NCBI GenBank assembly: GCA_934402395.1 | Contig: CAKRTQ010000001.1 | Location: 62,001-126,000, forward strand | Reading direction: 5' to 3' | Origin: an uncultured Eubacteriales bacterium | GTDB taxonomy: Bacteria; Bacillota; Clostridia; Oscillospirales; CAG-272 | Length of the DNA stretch: 64,000 bases | Shown here: piece by piece, positions 62,873-64,000 of the stretch | Layout of the letters: each line of letters begins with the position of its first letter | Position numbering within the stretch: position 1 is the stretch's first letter | Notes under the pieces: model-generated | Databases searched by the model: none | The model's input: only the letters and a program-made list of their open reading frames with translations | What the model was told of the DNA's origin: nothing | Position numbers and translations under genes: made by a program

Positions 62873-64000
62873 ATGACAATGGAAAACGTAAAGAAGCTTG
62901 AAAAGCTCGAAAATTTTGATGGCGTTGACGGTCCCGTACTGACAATAGTCATGGACGGCGTGGGTATCGCTCCGGCAGGTCCGACAAACGCGGTCAGCCG
63001 CGCATTTACTTCAACTCTCGATAAACTCATGGCAACACGTCCGATGGTAACGCTCAAAGCGCACGGAACCGCTGTCGGCCTTCCCTCAGATGACGATATG
63101 GGCAACAGTGAGGTCGGACACAATGCGCTCGGCGCCGGTCAGGTCTTCGCACAGGGCGCAAAGCTGGTCTCTCAGTCTATCGAAAGCGGCAAAATGTTTG
63201 CCTCCGCCACATGGCAGGAGCTTGTTGCCAATGTCAAGAAAAACGAAAGCACCCTGCACTTCCTCGGACTCTTTTCAGACGGAAATGTGCATTCGCACAT
63301 AGATCACCTCAAGGCTATGGTAAACGAAGCCAAAAAAGAAGGCGTGCATCGCGTGCGTCTGCACATTCTGCTTGACGGCAGAGACGTTGGCGAGACCTCG
63401 GCACTTGACTACATTGAACCGTTTGAAGAATTCATGGCAGAACTCCGTGCACCCGATTTCGACATCAGGATCGCAAGCGGCGGCGGCAGAATGCAGATAA
63501 CCATGGACCGCTATGAGGCTAACTGGGCAATGGTCGAACGCGGCTGGCACACTCATGTACTCGGCGAGGGCAGACAGTTTGCGTCCGCTGCCGAGGCTGT
63601 CAAGACCTACCGTGACGAATATCACGTGATAGACCAGGATCTTCCCGCCTTTGTCATCGCCGAGAACGGCAAGCCCGTCGGCACGATCGGTGACGGCGAC
63701 AGCGTTATCTTCTACAACTTCCGCGGCGACCGCTCCATCGAGATATCCCGCGCGTTTGATGCGCCCGAAGGAGCGTTCGACAAGTTTGACCGCGTAAGAG
63801 TGCCGAAGGTAGTATACGCCGGTATGCTTGAATATGACGGCGACCTGCACATTCCGAAAAAATATCTTGTAAACCCGCCCGAGATCACCAACACTCTCGG
63901 CGAGTACCTTGCAGGCACAGGCATCACACAGCTTGCAATATCCGAAACTCAGAAATACGGTCACGTGACCTACTTCTGGAACGGCAACCGCTCGGGCAAA
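62873..64000 (+). CDS. gpmI: 2,3-bisphosphoglycerate-independent phosphoglycerate mutase (5' part)
   Basis: First 376 residues; the gene continues past the window. It interconverts 3- and 2-phosphoglycerate in glycolysis with manganese. Seen: GPVLTIVMDGVGIAPAG near 20-36 (metal Asp), DDDMGNSEVGHNALGAGQV near 72-90 with the catalytic Ser, LFSDGNVHSHIDHL near 133-146, LLDGRDV near 165 and FRGDRSIEISRAF near 283. The frame is open without interruption to the window end. ATG 62873 follows GAAAGGAA. A short N-terminal run (MTMENVKKLEKLENFDG) precedes the usual start of the family. Confidence 0.94.
   Translation, partial: MTMENVKKLEKLENFDGVDGPVLTIVMDGVGIAPAGPTNAVSRAFTSTLDKLMATRPMVTLKAHGTAVGLPSDDDMGNSEVGHNALGAGQVFAQGAKLVSQSIESGKMFASATWQELVANVKKNESTLHFLGLFSDGNVHSHIDHLKAMVNEAKKEGVHRVRLHILLDGRDVGETSALDYIEPFEEFMAELRAPDFDIRIASGGGRMQITMDRYEANWAMVERGWHTHVLGEGRQFASAAEAVKTYRDEYHVIDQDLPAFVIAENGKPVGTIGDGDSVIFYNFRGDRSIEISRAFDAPEGAFDKFDRVRVPKVVYAGMLEYDGDLHIPKKYLVNPPEITNTLGEYLAGTGITQLAISETQKYGHVTYFWNGNRSGK

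Overview
The window looks like chromosomal DNA of a monoderm Firmicute of the class Clostridia, probably an Oscillospirales-like gut or anaerobic lineage; the exact taxon is inference. Supporting signs are TTGACA/TATAAT promoters, strong GGAGG-type ribosome binding sites, T-box leaders on two aminoacyl-tRNA synthetase genes, the IspH-ribosomal protein S1 fusion, the Prp protease with an N-terminally extended L27, AddA, many lipoproteins with Thr/Pro/Glu-rich linkers, and Lgt. There are no rRNA genes, CRISPR arrays, intact phages or insertion sequences. Most of the DNA is fairly GC-rich; about 18.5-20.1 kb is clearly AT-richer and holds broken genes.

Layout. 0-6 kb: the 3' part of addA, then a leftward CapA-like lipoprotein with a PHP-type phosphatase, and a second, unrecognised lipoprotein. 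6-13 kb: a THUMP rRNA methyltransferase, an ABC ATPase-permease fusion, and a leftward operon of a sugar-type solute-binding lipoprotein and a clan GH-A glycosidase. 13.6-18.2 kb: glycerate kinase, a sigma factor/membrane anti-sigma pair with a lipoprotein, and a DUF218 protein. 18.4-20.1 kb: tRNA-Thr(GGT), then an AT-rich scar with a 5'-truncated copy of the same sigma/anti-sigma module. 20.1-26.7 kb: an FtsX permease/ATPase pair, T-box-controlled valS, and a DUF4349 lipoprotein. 26.7-31.7 kb, leftward: T-box-controlled thrS, a degenerate methylglyoxal-synthase-like protein, a MinD/ParA-like ATPase, a UPF0340 protein and nagB. 31.9-33.7 kb: an ECF-transporter S component divergent from a shortened MocR regulator (vitamin B6 uptake inferred). 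33.7-39.5 kb, leftward: cmk-plsC-ispH/rpsA, and an RpiR regulator with a flavoprotein. 39.6-44.8 kb, leftward: a LytTR response regulator, a soluble GHKL kinase and two half-ABC exporters. 45-51.4 kb: NCS2 permease behind a possible attenuator, a GNAT acetyltransferase, a MurE-like ligase, tRNA-Pro(CGG), a transglutaminase-like protein and a VanZ protein. 51.4-55.1 kb: rplU-prp-rpmA and a large Ig-like repeat surface protein. 55.2-62.5 kb: a TIM-barrel isomerase with folD, lgt, DUF218, a BlaI/BlaR-like pair, an Mrp ATPase and a family II pyrophosphatase-like protein. The window ends inside gpmI.

The most interesting items are: (1) the LytTR-GHKL-ABC exporter operon, whose transporter promoter carries a perfect 14-bp direct repeat with a 21-bp period; (2) the duplicated sigma/anti-sigma module, one copy decayed beside tRNA-Thr; (3) the methylglyoxal-synthase-like protein with catalytic positions replaced; (4) the truncated MocR/ECF pair; (5) a MurE-like ligase with DNPD instead of DNPR; and (6) several dyads placed exactly on promoters, which predict local repressors. 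Family calls rest on motifs read by eye; no database search was run.
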